Positions 61,866 through 64,000 of a DNA stretch of 64,000 nt are shown piece after piece. The notes under the pieces were generated by a model. That model saw nothing but the letters and a program-made list of their open reading frames with translations. It did not search any database and was not told where the DNA came from. The number at the start of each line of letters is the position of its first letter. The stretch's first letter is position 1. Made by a program: the position numbers and the translations under genes. Source of the stretch: CBDFHV01 sp965247705 (GTDB taxonomy: Bacteria; Pseudomonadota; Alphaproteobacteria; Rhodospirillales; CAMCUA01); NCBI GenBank assembly GCA_965247705.1, contig CBDFHV010000064.1:1-64000 (forward strand). The letters run 5' to 3'.

Positions 61866-64000
61866 TCAGGAATTGGGCCGCTCGAGCATTTCGCGGATCC
61901 TATCGGCCACGTCGGCACGCTTGTAGGGCTTGGCGATCATGTCGACATTGGAATTCGGAGCTTCCTTGTGGCCGTTCGCCGAATGGGCGTAGCCTGACGT
62001 AAACAGCACCTTGAGGCCCGGGCGCCTGCGACGAGCCTCGGCCGCCAGTTCGGACCCGTTGAGGCCGCGGGGCAGGACGAAGTCCGTGAACAGGAGATCG
62101 ACCCGTGAAGTCTTGTCAAGGATGACCAATGCTTCTGGACCATTTTGCGCCGAAAGAACACGGTAATTCAGGCTCTTGAGAAGTTCGTCCCCCAGTCGGC
62201 GCAGTTCCTCATCGTCCTCGACCAGCAGGATTACTTCCCTCTTTCCGCTGGGCGCCCGGCGTTCTGGACCGCCGTGGGTTTCCGGGAGCTTGCGCGCCTT
62301 CGCCACCGGAAGGTAGAGCGTCACCGTGGTTCCCTGTTCCGGCTGGCTGTCGATATCCACGTGGCCGCCGGATTGCTTGATGAAACCATAGACCATGCTC
62401 AACCCCAGGCCGCTGCCCGCGCCCACATCCTTGGTCGTGAAGAAGGGTTCGAAAACCCGCTCTCGCACCGTCGGCGGCATGCCCTGTCCGGTATCCGAAA
62501 CGGCGATCATGACGTAGTCCCCGGGTATCACTTCCTGGCGGGCCGCCGCGAAGGCGGCATCGAGGCGCCGGTTCCCGGTTTCGATGATCAGCCGGCCGCC
62601 CCGGGTCAGGGCGTCCCGGGCGTTCAGGGCCAGGTTGAGGATGGCGTTTTCCAATTGACCCGGGTCGGCGAGCGTTTTTTTTGAGCCGCCGGTCGAGAAT
62701 GGTTTCCACCTGAATGGTTTCGCCGAGGGTTCTTTTCAGCAGGTTGCTCATGTCCGAGACCAGGGCGTTGGCGTTCACGGCAACCGGCCGCAGGGCCTGC
62801 TTGCGGGAAAAAGAAAGAAGCCGGTCGGTCAGTTCGGCGCCGCGCTGCACCGCACGGTCGGCACGATCCAGGCGCCGATTCATCACCGAGTCATTGCCGG
62901 CGTCCGCGGCGATGAGTTCCAGATTGCCGAGGATGACGTTCAGCAGATTGTTGAAGTCATGGGCGATGCCGCCGGTAAGCTGGCCCACCGCCTCCATTTT
63001 CTGCGCATGGTGAAGCTGGCTTTCCACCTGCCTGAATTCGGTGATGTCGGTGGAAATCACGCCGACGGCGAAAATGCTGCCGTCTTCCCCGCGCACCGGG
63101 AAACTCGAAACATGCACGTGGCGCTCGACGCCGTCCGGATAAACGTCGGAGCTTTCCCTGGTGGCGCCGCGGCCGGACTCCACGATGTGGCGATCGATCT
63201 GACGAATCTTCTCCGCGTCTGGGGCGGGAAGGATGTCCTCCAGCATGAGGCCGACGATCGTCGGTTCCTCGCGGGCGTGGCGGACGTGGTATTCGCGATT
63301 GGCCAGAAGGTAGCGACCCTCCAAATCCCGAATGGCGATTGCCGCCGCTGCGTACTCCACAACCGCCTGGAGTCGGTTTTCCGTCTCCCGCTGTGCCACC
63401 TCTGACCTGACCTGGTCCGTGACGTCTTGAACCTGGCGAAGGGTATAAACGGGGTTTCCATCCTCGTCGCGCATCAGCGCCGTGCTAACCAGGGCCCAGA
63501 TGATCTGCCCGTTCTTGCGCCGATAGCGCTTCTGCACCTGGTACGCGTCGGCGCCTCCTTTCAGGAACGCCTCCAACCGATCGCTGGATCCTGCGCGATC
63601 TTCGGGCAGAGTTACGTCCAGAAAATTCATGCCCGTCATTTCGTCTTCGGCGTACCCGAGGAGTTCGCAGAAGGCCCGGTTCGCCAGGCTATAGCTCCCA
63701 TCCCGCTCCACCACCGCGGTCGGCAGCATGCTGTCGCGGAAAATGGCTCGGAACAGGCCTTCCCTGGCCTTGACGGCCGCTTCCGCGCGCTTCCGTTCGG
63801 TGATGTCCTGAATCTGGGCCAGAAGACAGTAGACCTGACCCGTCGCGTCGTGCACCGGGGTCACGCTCACCAATCCCCACAGGACGGAGCCGTCGCGGTG
63901 GATGTACCGCTGCTCCAAGCGGGCGCTCGAAATCTCGCCGGACCACAACTGCTGCCGCCTTCGGGTGTTGCGGTCGATGTCGTCAATATGGATGATGTCT
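61866..64000 (-). pseudogene. PAS-containing hybrid sensor histidine kinase, runs off right edge, frameshifted
   Basis: From the right edge leftward: three PAS-type domains (HRDGSVLWGLVSVTPVHDA; SYSLANRAFCELLGYAEDEM; IAIRDLEGRYLLANREYHVR), then HisKA AVGQLTGGIAHDFNNLLNVI with His, HATPase DTGQGMPPTVRERVFEPFFT and a receiver domain VILLVEDDEELRRLGDELLK with TDFVLPRG. Between RRLKK and the HATPase (near 62683) an eight-A run shifts the frame; seven As would give RLKKTLADPGQLENAILNLA. The start is outside the window. Signal not known. Homopolymer error or real slippage possible. Confidence 0.88.

Overview
The window looks like a chromosomal segment of a GC-rich alphaproteobacterium, probably of the Rhodospirillales type. 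This is inferred from the gene families (LepA, FolD with YggU/YggT, an Hsp33 and ArgD/ArgF neighbourhood, DUF992, DUF1127, NnrU, bacteriohemerythrin) and from the high-GC codon use; no marker gene fixes the genus.

Region 1 (1 to about 14.5 kb) is an integrated mobile element that runs off the left edge and stops just before a tRNA-Ser(GGA). Its leftward operon (about 6.4 kb down to 1) is a DNA recombination/replication module: three small proteins, a RecA-like ATPase, a putative ssDNA-binding protein, two small proteins (one DUF6511-like), a Cas4-like Fe-S nuclease, a ParB-DNA methylase, a small PD-(D/E)XK-like protein and a RecD-like helicase. A sigma-like factor (6.6-7.2 kb) and a second leftward operon (small protein, DUF2924, large serine recombinase, HTH-like protein; 11.8-9.4 kb) follow. 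Two ungapped 45-bp sequences, one ahead of each operon, look like a shared promoter. Two pieces of likely cargo face the other way: an OLD-family ATPase/TOPRIM nuclease with visibly lower GC, and an unrecognised two-gene cassette next to the tRNA.

Region 2 (14.5-38.9 kb) is mostly core chromosome: lepA, two tandem nnrU genes divergent from a bacteriohemerythrin with an FNR-type box between them, folD-yggU-yggT, a TlpA-like thioredoxin, a TrmH-type methyltransferase, a SAM methyltransferase, transporters, DUF1127 divergent from a GcvA-like LysR regulator, a Phd/PIN toxin-antitoxin pair with a 28-bp palindromic operator, acetoacetyl-CoA synthetase, a polysaccharide deacetylase, and a carbohydrate-type ABC transporter (two permeases and a binding protein, no ATPase) with an alpha/beta hydrolase.

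Region 3 (38.9-53.5 kb) has a sensor histidine kinase split by an IS5/IS427-type element, a frameshifted PhnD-like binding protein, recX, a broken VOC gene, argD and argF separated by a 270-bp MITE-like element, an hslO-like gene, a lipoprotein, a D-2-hydroxyacid dehydrogenase, a MmgE/PrpD protein, an Fe-S rRNA/tRNA methyltransferase and an amidase.

Region 4 (53.5-64 kb) is more rearranged: relict IS ends, a SRPBCC protein, an ATP-grasp ligase, a complete IS3-type element with a frameshifted orfB, a FAD oxidoreductase-DMT exporter pair, a remnant of malic enzyme, a TPR/glycosyltransferase-like protein, a DUF1330 protein and a PAS hybrid histidine kinase that runs off the right edge.

Several otherwise well-conserved genes carry single-base frameshifts, often in homopolymers or GC runs. 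Some may be assembly errors, so the pseudogene calls below are conditional on the reads.
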